A program made the position numbers and the translations under genes. DNA of 64,000 bases, taken from contig JAGYVD010000010.1 in NCBI GenBank assembly GCA_021209875.1, positions 496,001 through 560,000 on the forward strand. The letters run 5' to 3'. Shown piece after piece: positions 45,976 to 57,169 of this stretch. The stretch is from Rosellinia necatrix. Its lineage: Eukaryota > Ascomycota > Sordariomycetes > Xylariales > Xylariaceae. Position 1 is the first letter of the stretch; the number at the start of each line of letters is the position of its first letter. The notes under the pieces are model-generated. The model ran no database searches. It had not been told where the DNA came from and saw nothing but the letters and a program-made list of their open reading frames with translations.

Positions 45976-46335
45976 TTAAGTACCTGGCTTCCCTTCGCTG
46001 GAACGCCCGACCACTGCCCGTCTACCTATTACCTATTCCTACCTACCCAGGGTACTCATACAGCTGCTAGTGGTGTACCTGCCTTATCAAGTACTTACAT
46101 ACCTATGTGTATGTGCCCATGGTAGGTGCTTAACTATAGGCAGGTATCCCATAATATCTATATACCCGACTTATCTAGTCGCCCTTCACTTCCAATCTGC
46201 GATTGTTCATCACGTCGCCGACCAACGCCGCCAACCAACGTTGCCGACATCGATCAGACCGGGCCGTCCCAGACCACCACCTGCCCGTTCGCATGCACGT
46301 CCAGGATCCCCGTCGCATCGTCGTTGCCTTGCTAG

Positions 46336-46402
46336 AGCATCCCCATCCCCATCCCCATCCCCATCACCATCCCCCATCACCATCTCCATCACCATCCCCA
46401 TC
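46336..46402 (+). repeat. (CCCATC)n hexanucleotide repeat
   Basis: About eleven CCCATC/ACCATC units lie upstream of the capping triphosphatase gene, about 0.8 kb before its likely ATG. The tract yields artificial His/Pro/Ser frames that should not be annotated as protein. Confidence 0.9.
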
Positions 46403-47198
46403 TGTCTGCCTCGCTTGAGATCGCGGCCTGGACAACCCGATGAACAAACGCCAATAGACGAAGACGCCCGCAACTGTTCTCGTTCCATCATTCCGAATAC
46501 CACCCATCGCTGTGCACCAGCGCGCAAGACTCCCGCCTCTATTACTAAGACCGCTCCGACCACATCTCCCATTGTTCTCACAATGCCGTACTAAATCAAT
46601 TGAACCTGCCCGCCTCAAGAACCCACGTCCCCTGGAATCCCTCGAGAATGGACTTGACTGGTTAGAAATAGCACGACCCAACCGAACATATCCACCACTC
46701 CGTCCTCCAAGTTGCGATAGTAGCCCAGCTCGATACGTATTGGTTATTTCCCCACGGTTGTGACCATTGTCGCCTGCCTGCTCATCTACTTTTCTTTGCG
46801 ATACGCGACCTCGGACATTATTTGATACAGGCGATGAGCAAGGCCCTACCTTAATGTGTCTATGACACGGAACGGAACATCACGAACCCGGAACAAACGA
46901 GCCGAGACGGGACGAATTGGAAAGCATCACGAGACAAGTGTTGGGTGTGAGTGTGATAAGTAGATGTAAGAATACGGAAGGATTGGTAGAGAAGACCCAA
47001 GAGAGTGAAAAAGACCAGGAAAAGGGGGAAACAGACAGAGAGGAAAGAGAACCGAAGAAGCAGACTTGGTCTGCTTCGATTTTTTCCCCTCCCCATTGCC
47101 ATCCATACCGCTCTATACGTTGTGTGTGTGCGCGCGCAAATCGGTGCTACAACATTATTGTGCTTGTATGCGCGCGCAAGAAAATACTGTCGTTGAGA

Positions 47199-48091
47199 AT
47201 GGATTTACGCGCTATGTTGAACACGGAGGGAGGAGCAGGTGGTACCAACCGTGATCGAGCCAAGGGAGGCCATCACCACCCACATCCCCGGCCTCACCAG
47301 CATCCTCATCCTCACCCCCATCATCCCCCGCCGCCAGTCCAGCCGATATCGACATCTTCCGCTGCCTCGGCGCCCATCCCAGCTACGCCCGGGACACCCA
47401 TCCAGGCAGCGCCGCCGCCGGCCCCGCCGCATTCGTTCGTCGATTACAGTCACTCAACGCATGCTTCGCCTGTTCCACAATCGCGCGAATACCCTCCGGG
47501 CCACTCAAGTCACAATCCCGCCTCTGCGGGCCCCGGGCCGGCACCGTATGCCTCCCCCACAAGCTACCATCGCGCTTCACCTGGTGGGCCGTACTCAGGG
47601 AGGCCATCTGCCCCTGCCCTCCAACCACTAGCTCCCCATGATATGCGGTCACCGAGCAGTGCATCTTTGTACCGTCAAACTCCTACCTCCTCTACCAGTG
47701 CTACCAGCACCGGTTATCCGTTTCCACCTACACAACCCCCCGCGAGTCCGATACAGCGTCATCAGTACGGCCCTTCTAGCTATTCACGCGACAGTTATTC
47801 CTCACAGACACCCGTTGGCCCGCACGGGTCCGTTTCCTATCCCCAGGGTCAACCGCAACAATCACAACCACCGCCGCATCATCAGCAACAACCTGTGCCG
47901 CAGACACCGCCCGTCGGTACGCCCGGCGGAAGCCATCAATACTTACACCAGCGGTCTCTCTCTATCCAGTCAACACCGACGCCCACTTCTGCGCACAGCC
48001 AACATCCGCCCTATGCCCCCTCGTACGCCCAAAGCAGTCCCGTCGCAGCACACCATCCTCCTCCTCTTACCCAATCCGAACAACTGCAACA

Positions 48092-48122
<31 letters not shown>

Positions 48123-50077
48123 CAACAACTGCAACTGCAACAACAGCAACAGCAGCAACAACAGCAACAACTGCAGTCACAGCAAAATCGCCATCAGTCA
48201 CCGCAGCCTGCTACGCCCCTTGGACCACCCATGACCGCTCCGCTTCGACAGTCGCCAGCTATGAGCTACCAGCAACCACCTAGCTCATACCAACAACGCA
48301 TGCCATCCGCCCCAGGACCGTATCAACAGACAATGAAAACATCGCCTCCACCCCCGCCGCCAGCTTCTATACCCCGATTGCCGAGTAGCGGACACAGTGC
48401 GTACGACGCGATCGGTGAATCTCAAAGAAGATCCCAGTCCCAGCAATCCCGGAGTGAGCGTGAAAGAAGTATGAGTGTCTCACCAAAGACACGCGTGTCC
48501 AGCTTACCCAGCAGCGCTGGCCAGTCCGCTGCTAATGATCAGGACCCATTCCACTCCCAACAGCGCTTGCAGCCTCACCCTCCCCCGGGCTCTGTGGCAA
48601 ATATGGAATCCCAGCGCGACACGACCCCTGCCAAGCGAAAAATAGACGACCGAGATTTGCGGCCTGACGAGGTGGAGAATCAACGCCAGCCACCGCCTCC
48701 GCCTAAGTTGAACGGTAACCACAATCTCCCTTCCCAACCACCATCCACTTCGCCCACGATGCCCAGAAAAAAGCGTGTCACACACCACAACCCTCCCGTC
48801 TGGGCCCAGGTGGGTCGTAAGCGGACACTCGCTGCAAGCCGCAACTTTTCAATCAAACAATATGGAGCGGGAGCGGGAGCTTCTAGCTCGGCCGGCTCCG
48901 TCAACGGCACACATCAGGAACCCACCTCGGTTATCAGAACAGACCATGTATCCCGCCACACTTCGCCGGAAACTACACGGTCGACCACCCTCGCCGGGGA
49001 GGAACCCGGCCAGACCGTAGGGAAGGACCCTCTGACATTTGCAGGGCAGCCCTTCCCTTGGGAGCCGACTATCGAGGCCTCAAAGCCTATAGACCTGGTA
49101 TCCCGTGCCGTCGCTGATTTTTTTGTCTTCAATGTTTTGCAGGGCCCGAATTTTGTCGAGCTGCAAACCCGCGGCGCGCAATTCGAGATCGAGGCCAAAC
49201 TAGGCACCATCATTGATAAGAGCACCAATGACCGCCTCGAGTTGAGGATTCAGGCAGGGGAATGCATAGTAGGAGAAGGGTCCAGGATTGCCTTCCGAAG
49301 TTCCATGACTGAGGTACGTTGTACATGGGTCCATCCCAACCCGACATATTTCTTCACATGCATAGCATCTCCCCCGGGCCGCAGCCATCATTCTAACGTA
49401 TTCCTTCATCACAGAACCAACACCGTGTGCTCAATGAGTACCTAAACGATCAGGTCAAAACCTCGCTGTTCCCTCGTAGCCCTACATCGGCCGCCCGGGT
49501 TCCAATACAATACATTCACCGTCGCCAGACGGATCGATTCTTCGAGCTACCGAATCATCTTCGCCAGAGGCTACCACCCTCCGTTGCCAACCTGCTCTCG
49601 CCGAACGGCCCATTGAAAGCCCGAATCACGTATGACAAGAAGACGGGAAATGTGATAGCCAAGATCGTAAAAGCACGAGTCGCCGACCTCCACATCCATA
49701 TGGCTCACCTACCCCTCGATTGCCGGCTCAGTATCAACATCGAGTGGGACTGGGACGGCCCTGCGCAGGAGATCGAAAAGAATCAGATCCCAAACAAGGA
49801 CCGACTACCAGATCGGAACAAGGACCGGCTGAGTTACACTCACGGCTTCTACCAGATCGATTTGACCCAAGTCACACAAGGAACTCACGGTCCACAAGGG
49901 CAGACCGGCTTGCCATCCAAGGAGCACGAGCTGGAAATCGAGTTGGACTCACGCGTGTTATACGACCATGGGCACCTACTTATGAAGGGCGAACCGAACA
50001 GATATGCAGACTTGGTCGACGGGTTGGTCGACAATGTGCGTGTGCTGGCGAGAAAATGCCCCCAGCCTACTTTCTAA
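47199..50077 (+). CDS. cet1: mRNA-capping enzyme beta subunit, RNA 5'-triphosphatase (Cet1-type)
   Basis: A nuclear, metal-dependent triphosphatase that removes the gamma phosphate from nascent mRNA before guanylylation. Two exons: 47199-49313 and 49415-50077, giving 925 residues. The start MDLRAMLNTEGG is preferred; the frame stays open upstream to 46917. The first ~620 residues are low-complexity (His/Pro, Ser/Pro, long poly-Gln from 48087 to 48185), followed by a basic segment MPRKKRVTHHNP. The catalytic tunnel domain is C-terminal. Motif A FEIEAKLG is near residue 661, Arg/Tyr-rich strands include RRQTDRFFELP, and motif C HELEIELDS is near residue 875. The paired Glu residues of motifs A and C bind metal. 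The domain end, YADLVDGLVDNVRVLARKCP, is typical. The tail length is unusual compared with yeast Cet1 (549 residues). Confidence 0.93.
48087..48185 (+). repeat. CAG/CAA repeat encoding poly-Gln
   Basis: Mixed CAG/CAA codons with a few CTG encode about 33 residues, nearly all Gln, in the disordered N-terminal part of the capping triphosphatase. The frame is maintained. Confidence 0.95.
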
Positions 50078-51302
50078 TTGCTTCCACTTGTTTAGCCACC
50101 GGAAGGGTGGTTGTTAGCCTCAGGAGTTGTTCAAATTCGACTATACCCAATGATGATGATTGGTGCGAGCGACGGAAACTCGGCGGTCTTGGAATGGATG
50201 GAAAGGGAAAGGAAAAATGAGAAGAAAAAATGAGAAAAAAGAAAAGAAAAAGAAAAAAAAAACCGGGGAAAAAGACAACTCCCTGGCGAATGGAAACTTG
50301 TCGGTTTTGTGAGGGAAGAAGATATTTTGTTGATTGAACAGGATGATACCACAGCCACGAGCTTGTTCGCCTCAGCTCGACGATGAACCACTACATTTTA
50401 AGGTCAGCTCCTGAAAGTCAAATAAGGCAGGGACGCACATTCGTAACTAAAGAGAACTGGATTGATCATATGATTCCTTGGGTGGCCCGTACGAGTTTCA
50501 GGATGAGATGTATAACGGTCTTGCTTGGCGAGAATAGGTTCACCAGGAGTAACTATTAGGACCGACGAGTCCTTGGTACTTGATTCATAATTCATAGTAA
50601 TAAAAACAATCTGTTGTGGCTTACATATCATTTCCGCTCAGCCGAACTCAAATTACCACTGTGAACTAGTTTTATAATCAGGAGCAGCTCGCGTTCGTAA
50701 GTTGCTAACGCTCTCGATTATGACAGTAGTGCAGGTCGGATTTGTGATTCCTTCATCAGGACTCAACTCATTCATAGACAACACGACATGAAGTGACACA
50801 GCCCTCTCGCCCTTTGTTAAAGTTAGAAACATGTGCCAATACAACCCGACAACCCCATCATGTTATAGCAGAACTCGTTGTTATTAGGTTTAACACTTAA
50901 GGAGAGCAGTGGCAGAAGAGCCGACGCATTACTACATGGCAGGGCAAGTTGGCAGGTAGGACTGACTATGAGGTCGCGAAAAAGAAAGAACAAGTCTATT
51001 GCATTGCAATAGAAATTTACTTCGTTCGTGTGAACCAGGGCCATCTTAATTACTTATTATCCAAGTGAAACCCAAACCGAACGGCAGGAAGAGCAAACGA
51101 ATACAAACCAACAAATACAAACCAACAAGGAGAGTCGCCCAACTACATCCCCCTGCGCCATTGCGCGCCTCACTTATCTCATCTCCCGCCCTGTATCATG
51201 CCATAAACCCTTCCTCCTCCTCTTCTTCTTCTTCTTCTTCTTCTTCCAGACGTACAAACCCCCCTTTTCCCTTTTCCCGAACCCTCTCACTCTTTCGCGG
51301 CC
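50078..51302. other. convergent intergenic spacer
   Basis: The 1.2-kb spacer contains a purine-rich run (50205-50265) just beyond the capping gene and a TTC/TCC-type tract (51208-51250). No gene is seen. Confidence 0.55.
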
Positions 51303-52302
51303 TTAGACCTCCCCCGCCTCGCTACCCCTCTCGCTCCCCCCTCCCGCGTCCCTCCCCCTCCCCCTCGTAGCCCCAGCCCCAGCCCCAGCCCCAGCCCCAG
51401 CCTCGCCCGTCGTCGTCGTTGTCGCCGCCGCCGCTGCGGCCTCGCGCGCAGCGCGCGTAGCCTTCACGGTGCGTCCCCTGCGCGTAACCTTCGGGGCGGG
51501 CGGCGTCATCACCTCAGAAGCCGCTTCTTTCTCCTCCTCCTGCTTCCCCTGCTCCTCCTCAACTACCGCCGGCGGCGGCGGTGGCGGTGGCGGTGGCGAA
51601 GGCGAAGGCGAAGGCGAAGGCGAAGGCGGCGGCATCGTCGTCGTCGTCGTCGTCGTCGGCGCGTACCCCGCGCCAGCAGAAGCGGGGGGGGACGGGGCCG
51701 GGACGGGCGCGTAGGAAGCGGGCGTGGGGACGGGCGTCAGGGCGACGGCGGCGGCGGAAGGGGTCGGGATGGACGTTAGGGCGGCGTTGGCGGCGGTGGA
51801 CGGGGTCGGGATCGGGATCGGGATCAGGGCGAGCGCCGTCGCTGTCGCCGCCGCCGCGGGCGTTTTCGCCCTCTTGGGCCGCGGTGGCCGCGTGTCCGTG
51901 TCCGCGTCCACGTCCGCGTCCGCGTCGATGTTGGTCAGCGGGTCCGTCACCGCGCTGCGCTCCGAGTACTCGTAGTCCTCGTCCCCGGACCCCGTGTGCC
52001 CGCCCCTCTGGTACGACGTGTCGATGTCCGCCAGCGGCCTCTTGCGCTTGCGCTTGTTGCTGACGCCGCCGCTACTGCTGCCGCCGGCGGGCGTGGTCGC
52101 GGTGGCGGCAGCCGTGGCGGCGGCAGCGGCGGCAGTGTCGCTCTGTGCAGCGGTGGTCGTGACCCTCTCCGCGGCGCCCGGCTCTGACTCGTCATCGGCC
52201 GATGATACCGTGGCAGGCCTTGGCCCCATATTGCCGCCACCATCGTCATCGTTGTCACTGTCGTCGCTGCTGTTGCCGTCATTGTTGTTGTTATTGTTGT
52301 TA

Positions 52303-52340
<38 letters not shown>

Positions 52341-55300
52341 GGCCGGCAGCTGCGGGACGCCCTGCCGGATGGAGGAGGCTCGGATCCGGGCCGGTGCAAT
52401 CCGGACAGCATATCTCTCGTCCACCTCTCGCCACGGGTTCTCGCCGCGGCGCACGCGGTCGGTCGTCCTCTCCCAGGGGTTCTCGGCGAACTGGATGGTC
52501 AGTGGGTCGCCCGGATAGCCATGCCCGTCCGCGGACAGGGAGCTAGGGCCGGGGCTTGTGTCCGAATCGCCCCAGGCACCCATACCCTCACGGCCGGACG
52601 TGCTTTCGGAGGACCAGTTGTGCCTCCTGGCCCTCCGATTCCCATGCACCTCGTCACTGTCGTTGTTGTCGCTGTTGTTGTCGTCATCACTGTCGCTGTT
52701 GACGTCGCTGTTGTTGTCGTCAACACTGTCGCTGTTGTCGTCGCTGTTGTTATCGTCGTCACTGTCGCTGTTGTCGTCGCTGTTGTTGTCATCATCACTG
52801 TCGCTGTTGTCGTCACTGTCGCTGTTGTCGTCGCTGTTGTTGTCATCGCCGTTGTTGTTGTTGTCGTTGTGGTCGTTGTCGTTGCTGTCGTGGTCGTTGT
52901 CGCTTGCACTTCTACCCTGAGAGCTGTCGGACTTGACGGCGAGCGACCCGAAGGCCTCGAGGACGTCGGCGACGTGCTCCTCGAGGAAGTGCCTCTTGAC
53001 CTGGTCCGCGTCGTAGTACGGCAGGAGGTGCACGTCCTTGTCGCACAGGAAGCAGCGCAGCACGCTGTGCTCCTCGCGCACGTGGCGATCGAGGCCCCCG
53101 GCGTCGGCAAAGGCGAAGGCGCGCTCGCAGCCCGCGAAGGGGCACGCCCGGGCGCGGCCGAGCAGCAGGGCGCGCAGCACGTGGACCTCGCGCTGCAGCC
53201 GGAGCACCTCGGTCGGCGTCAGCATGGCGATCGAGACCCCCGGCATCCCCGGCCCGGTCCGGATGACCGACTCCAGCGCCGCCTGCCCGCCCGCCGGCAT
53301 CACCGGCCGCAGCGGGTCGGCAAAGATCGAGTCGGCGACAGCGGCGCGCGCCGGGGGCAATCGCGGGTCCCGCGCCCCGGACGGCAACGACGACGACGAC
53401 GATGACGACGCCCGGTCGATCGTGCTCCTCATGTTGTTGAACAGGGCGCTGCGGGCCCGGGCGGCCGCGCCGGTACGGGCTGCCTCTTTCTGCGGGCCGG
53501 AGAGGAGAGGAGGGAGATCCTTGAGGGGAGATTTGGATCTCATCTTGAAAGCCGGTACGCCCGGTTCGTCAGCCTTCAAGGACTCCGATGCGTATCGCGG
53601 GCCCCATAACGAGGTCTTCGGGATTCCTAGTTTCTGTTAGAACATCTCTGATCGCTCGGGGAACAGGGTCGTTCGGTTTGCTTACGCCATTCGTTCTTGG
53701 TTTTCTCAATCGACACGATCAAGTCAGGCTCGACAATGTTCCTCAGAATCCAGCACCACTCCTCCTCGGTCGTGTCATGGCGAATGGCCAACTCGGTTTG
53801 GTGCGACTCCTGGCTGTCCGGTCGCAAGACGATAACCTGGGAAGTATTCATAGGGTCGTATTTGCCATCTAGGTGATTGCGCATAAAATCTTTAAATGCC
53901 CCGAGCCCATATTGATTAATTTGTAGGCTGGTATTCCGTTCACCACCTTCCGTTTGTAGTCGGTAGGCCTTGTAAACCGGGCGAACGACAAGCGAGAATG
54001 GCTCATCGGGTAGCGTCTCGACGGTCAAAAACTTCTGCCAGTCCTGTTGGTCTGTGAGATATTTTATATCCTGAGAGAGTCCAATGCACGCGGGCTTCTG
54101 CGCGACATTTTTGAAACTAGGACCAGGACACCATATCTCGACGCCGATACAGTCTCTTGCGAAATCGACCTTCTTCATAGATAATGTAAGAGTCTGATAT
54201 ATTTTATGCAGCGCAACGCTGCCACCGTTTGGGCTTATCGCGAAATCCTTCCGAGTCAGATCAGGCAGATTCGCCGACGTAAAGACCCCTGGGACCATGA
54301 TTGGAACGAATTGATCATCTAGGTCTACTAGTCTGAACGAGATCGTAGGAATTAGGCCCAGTTGTTGTCTCCTTGCGTTGATAACCTCGTGCCACAGCCC
54401 GCTAGGAGGGTCAAGGTACTGATAAGTGTTGCCGATGAGGCCGTTGCGGTATGAAACCGACGTATGGGATGCTCCGGGGAGCAACAAGACTTGCATAGTA
54501 AGCATGTACTCCATGCTGAACTGGTGAGGTTTGTGTCCCATATTGATATCGCGTGGCACCCTCATGTACGCCACCTCATCCCTATCTTCGTTCTCGATTC
54601 GGATTATGTGCCTGTTGGTTATCAATGGCTGATACCCGCCGGGCCGTGTCTCGTCCGTTGTATCGCTCTCTTCCCCTTCCCGAACGAAGCAGGCATACTC
54701 CGTAGCATCCTCCGACCCGAAGTATTTTTGGACCAGGCTCCAAACAGGGTCGCCAGAGAGTGCCTCGTGGCTATTATGATGGGTTTTCCCCGTAACACGT
54801 TCCATGAATTTCAGGGGTGCGACGCGCCAAATCTCAATACAGACGGATCGGTCTACCCGTTTCCAATTGCTAATGAGCCTGTCGACTTGTACGATAAAAT
54901 CGGCGTAATTAAGTGATGTGTTCATAGCACCTTGCCAGCTATAAACTCGCATCTGTTTATCCAACGCTTTCCTGCCCAGTTTCGCATTCGAACCATCCGC
55001 GCTACCCCATTCAATATCCATTTCGTAACCCTCCGGGGAAACCTCTTGTACGGCTTCAATATCCATTTCGTAACTCTTCCGGGAAACCTCTTGTACGGCT
55101 TCAATATCCATTTCGTAACTCTTCCGGGAAACCTCTTGTGCGGTTTCAATATCCATTTCGTAGCTCTTCCGGGAAACCTCTTGTGCGGTTTCAATATCCA
55201 TTTCGTAACTCCTCTGGGAAACCTCTTGTGCTGCTTCAATGTCCATTTCGTAACTCTTCCGGGAAACCTCTTGTACGGCTTCGTTTATCGCGGCGTAACC

Positions 55301-56074
55301 ACTAACACCTCCACCTCGTGGGCTCAGCATCCCCTTGCCATCGCCATTCTGCTCGGCATACTGTTCAAGGAACTTCAGCGGATTAGCATCTGACGCAGAA
55401 TTTTCCATGCCTAGGGGTTCCGGGTCCGGCGGCAAGACAAATGGCTTCGATCCCGTAATTAAAGGTTCAACCGGCAGCCCAAAGTAGAGACAAGCCATCT
55501 TGAACGCTGGCGTATCAGGGCGATCTTTAAATTTCGTCTCCAAATTTTCGTGGTAGCGGCGAGCGTTTCTGCGTTGCCAATTGATCAAGTCCGGCGGCCC
55601 TGGCTGAGGCGTGATAAGCAAGATCTCAAGGTCGTCGAAAGTGCCTTCAAGGATGTCTTTTGGGTCTATATCCTGAAGTAATGACGCAAAATAATTCTCG
55701 ATCTCCAGGAACTTGCTGTCCTTCGGGCCAACGAAAGGATCGAGTCTCTCTTTGAAGGGTATTTTTGGCTGCAGGACGGCTCGCCCTTCTTCTCCGTTCT
55801 CCCTTTCGCTCAATACGACGCTGGTTTCGTCACTATCGCCGACCAGCTCATCGTTCATCATCATCTCTTCAGCTTCAATCTCTCCCGCAAACGCCATGTT
55901 GGATGAGACAACGGCCTCAGTTTCTGTAATTGGTATCGAAGTCGAGGTTGGTTTTACAATCCTGATTTCTCGGTGCTGCTCGTTTAATTTTTTTGGCTTC
56001 TCTAACAAGAGTGCGCCGTAACGAAGATGGCGTCTTCTGGTTTTCCTTTGTAACGCAACAAGCGGTGCAATCAT
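51303..56074 (-). CDS. very large protein with internal repeats, C2H2 fingers and acidic tracts
   Basis: Two exons on the minus strand, 56074-53686 and 53626-51303, give about 1570 residues. The 59-nt intron (GTAAGC donor, CTAAC branch, TAG acceptor) joins NEWR to IPKTSLWGPRYASESLK in phase, so this is one gene, not two. I do not recognise the family. The N-terminal half is mixed and folded-looking, with six 15-residue repeats (about residues 265-355) and two similar ~100-residue blocks (VCIEIW and IGVEIW). The second exon has two Cys/His fingers, CPFAGCERAFAF...H-x4-H and CFLCDKD...H-x4-H. These are followed by long Asp/Asn/Ser tracts (52267-52340, 52640-52910) and a Pro/Ala/Thr and Arg/Gly-rich tail. 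The fingers suggest nucleic-acid or protein binding. A start at 55894 (MAFAGEIEAEE) is possible. Confidence 0.8.
52267..52340 (-). repeat. coding GAC/AAC repeat (poly-Asp, poly-Asn)
   Basis: Eleven consecutive Asp codons, all GAC, followed by an Asn run, lie in exon 2 of the large protein. The frame is preserved. Confidence 0.93.
52640..52910 (-). repeat. coding Asp/Ser/Asn trinucleotide-derived repeat
   Basis: About 270 nt of degenerate GAC/AGC/AAC repeats encode overlapping blocks such as DDNNSDDNSDSD. It follows directly after the two zinc fingers of the large protein. Confidence 0.92.
55012..55281 (-). repeat. coding 45-bp minisatellite, six units
   Basis: Six head-to-tail units of exactly 45 bp, each encoding a version of AVQEVSRKSYEMDIE, lie within the first exon of the large protein. 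Units differ at a few positions (AVQ/TAQ/AAQ; SRKS/SQRS/SPEG). The period is a multiple of three, so copy changes keep the frame. Confidence 0.97.
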
Positions 56075-57169
56075 ACCTAATAGAGCTATTCTTGTAAAGC
56101 CCTACTGTTTTTTTTTTTTGTTTAGGATATACAAACTCTTGTGCGAAGAAAAATCAGTCTGGGCTAGGTAAATTGAGATTGTGAGGCATAGTCAACAAGG
56201 GAGAAACGAACCCGGAAGAGAAACATTGGGGTTGATAGAAGAAAGAACATGGGACAAAGCAAACTGCTTCTGCCCTGAAAACATTATCGACTCTCAAGAG
56301 GCAGCTTTAAAACGGCCCTATCCCAACTATTCAGACCCGCCGCATTGGATTCTAATGCGCGTAGCCCTGCTATCGTGAACAAAGCCCACACTCGTTTTCG
56401 GAAGCCTGGCACTAGCCCAAGGGTTCGATTACATACGTGGAGCTAAATCTAGCGCGAACAATGCCTACTTATCACAATATAGACAGAATATATTCGCATG
56501 TATTGAATCGCCCAACGAGCTGACACGACCGTGGAAAGCGTATCGTAACCAAGGGATCGGCTTTTTTTTTCATATCGCTAAAGATCAAATAAGACAATAG
56601 TGACGGAGTTTTGTGCGTTGGTTCTCAAAGCTGCTCGCCTCTGGAATGTTGTCTCGGCATTCAGCTAGCATCATGACGATGCCAGCATAACCGGTCGCTC
56701 AGCAGGAGCTAAAACGACCTGAGACAACCGCATTTGATGCCCGCCTCTGAGCTTTTAATAGCAATATACCTAGATTACTTCATAGTATGTAGTATTAGAT
56801 TTGCGTACTAGCAAGATGGCGTAGGAGATTGGGATAGCATGCTGTTAGATGCATCTACTATGACATCTACCTTTTCCAAATTGATTCCGAGGGAAAGGAT
56901 AAATCAAAAGAGCTTAAGGATCGAGTGTATACAAATGGCCATAGGCATGGAATGGACCATCAGGGCTAGTAATTACGGTCATTTCTGCCACCAGAACCTC
57001 TTGATCGCAAGCATGTTCTACACCTTTGCTTAGATCACATCAAGCGTAAAACGGAACGGCTATAGATATTGTCTCTATCATAGTCCATACTCATCGAGCT
57101 ACGGTCATGGCTATTTTATAAAATGGTTAGCTTAGGGAACCTTTCAGGTGCTTCCGCTCATTTACCCGC
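56075..57169. other. intergenic, no gene recognised
   Basis: The 1.1 kb lies between the start of the large protein gene and the end of the sugar transporter gene. Short frames (56181-56378, 56839-57033) have no family support. Confidence 0.55.

Larger units (their letters stand above)
44020..47198. other. 3.2-kb divergent intergenic region rich in TACC words
   Basis: The region lies between RPN2 and the capping triphosphatase gene. It carries clusters of TACCTACC/GGTAGGTA (44240-44410, 45280-45390, 45905-45980) and a CCCATC-type repeat (46336-46402). A long in-frame stretch before the capping gene (46917-47198) has Lys/Glu-rich then Cys-rich translation without family similarity and is more likely leader. 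No separate gene is supported. Confidence 0.55.

Noticed and set aside
46070..46594. Plus-strand frame of 174 codons upstream of the capping gene
   Set aside because: Its length comes from the CCCATC repeat and Pro/Ser low-complexity; no conserved domain or splice link.
51303..53579. A separate zinc-finger gene
   Set aside because: A well-formed 59-nt intron joins this frame in phase to the upstream 2.4-kb frame, and no good ATG begins the second part.
55012..55281. CRISPR-like array
   Set aside because: Units abut without spacers, encode a regular 15-residue peptide repeat, and the genome is fungal.
56400..56460. Possible tRNA from a GGTTCGATTA T-loop-like word
   Set aside because: No matching T-stem, anticodon arm or acceptor stem could be paired around it.
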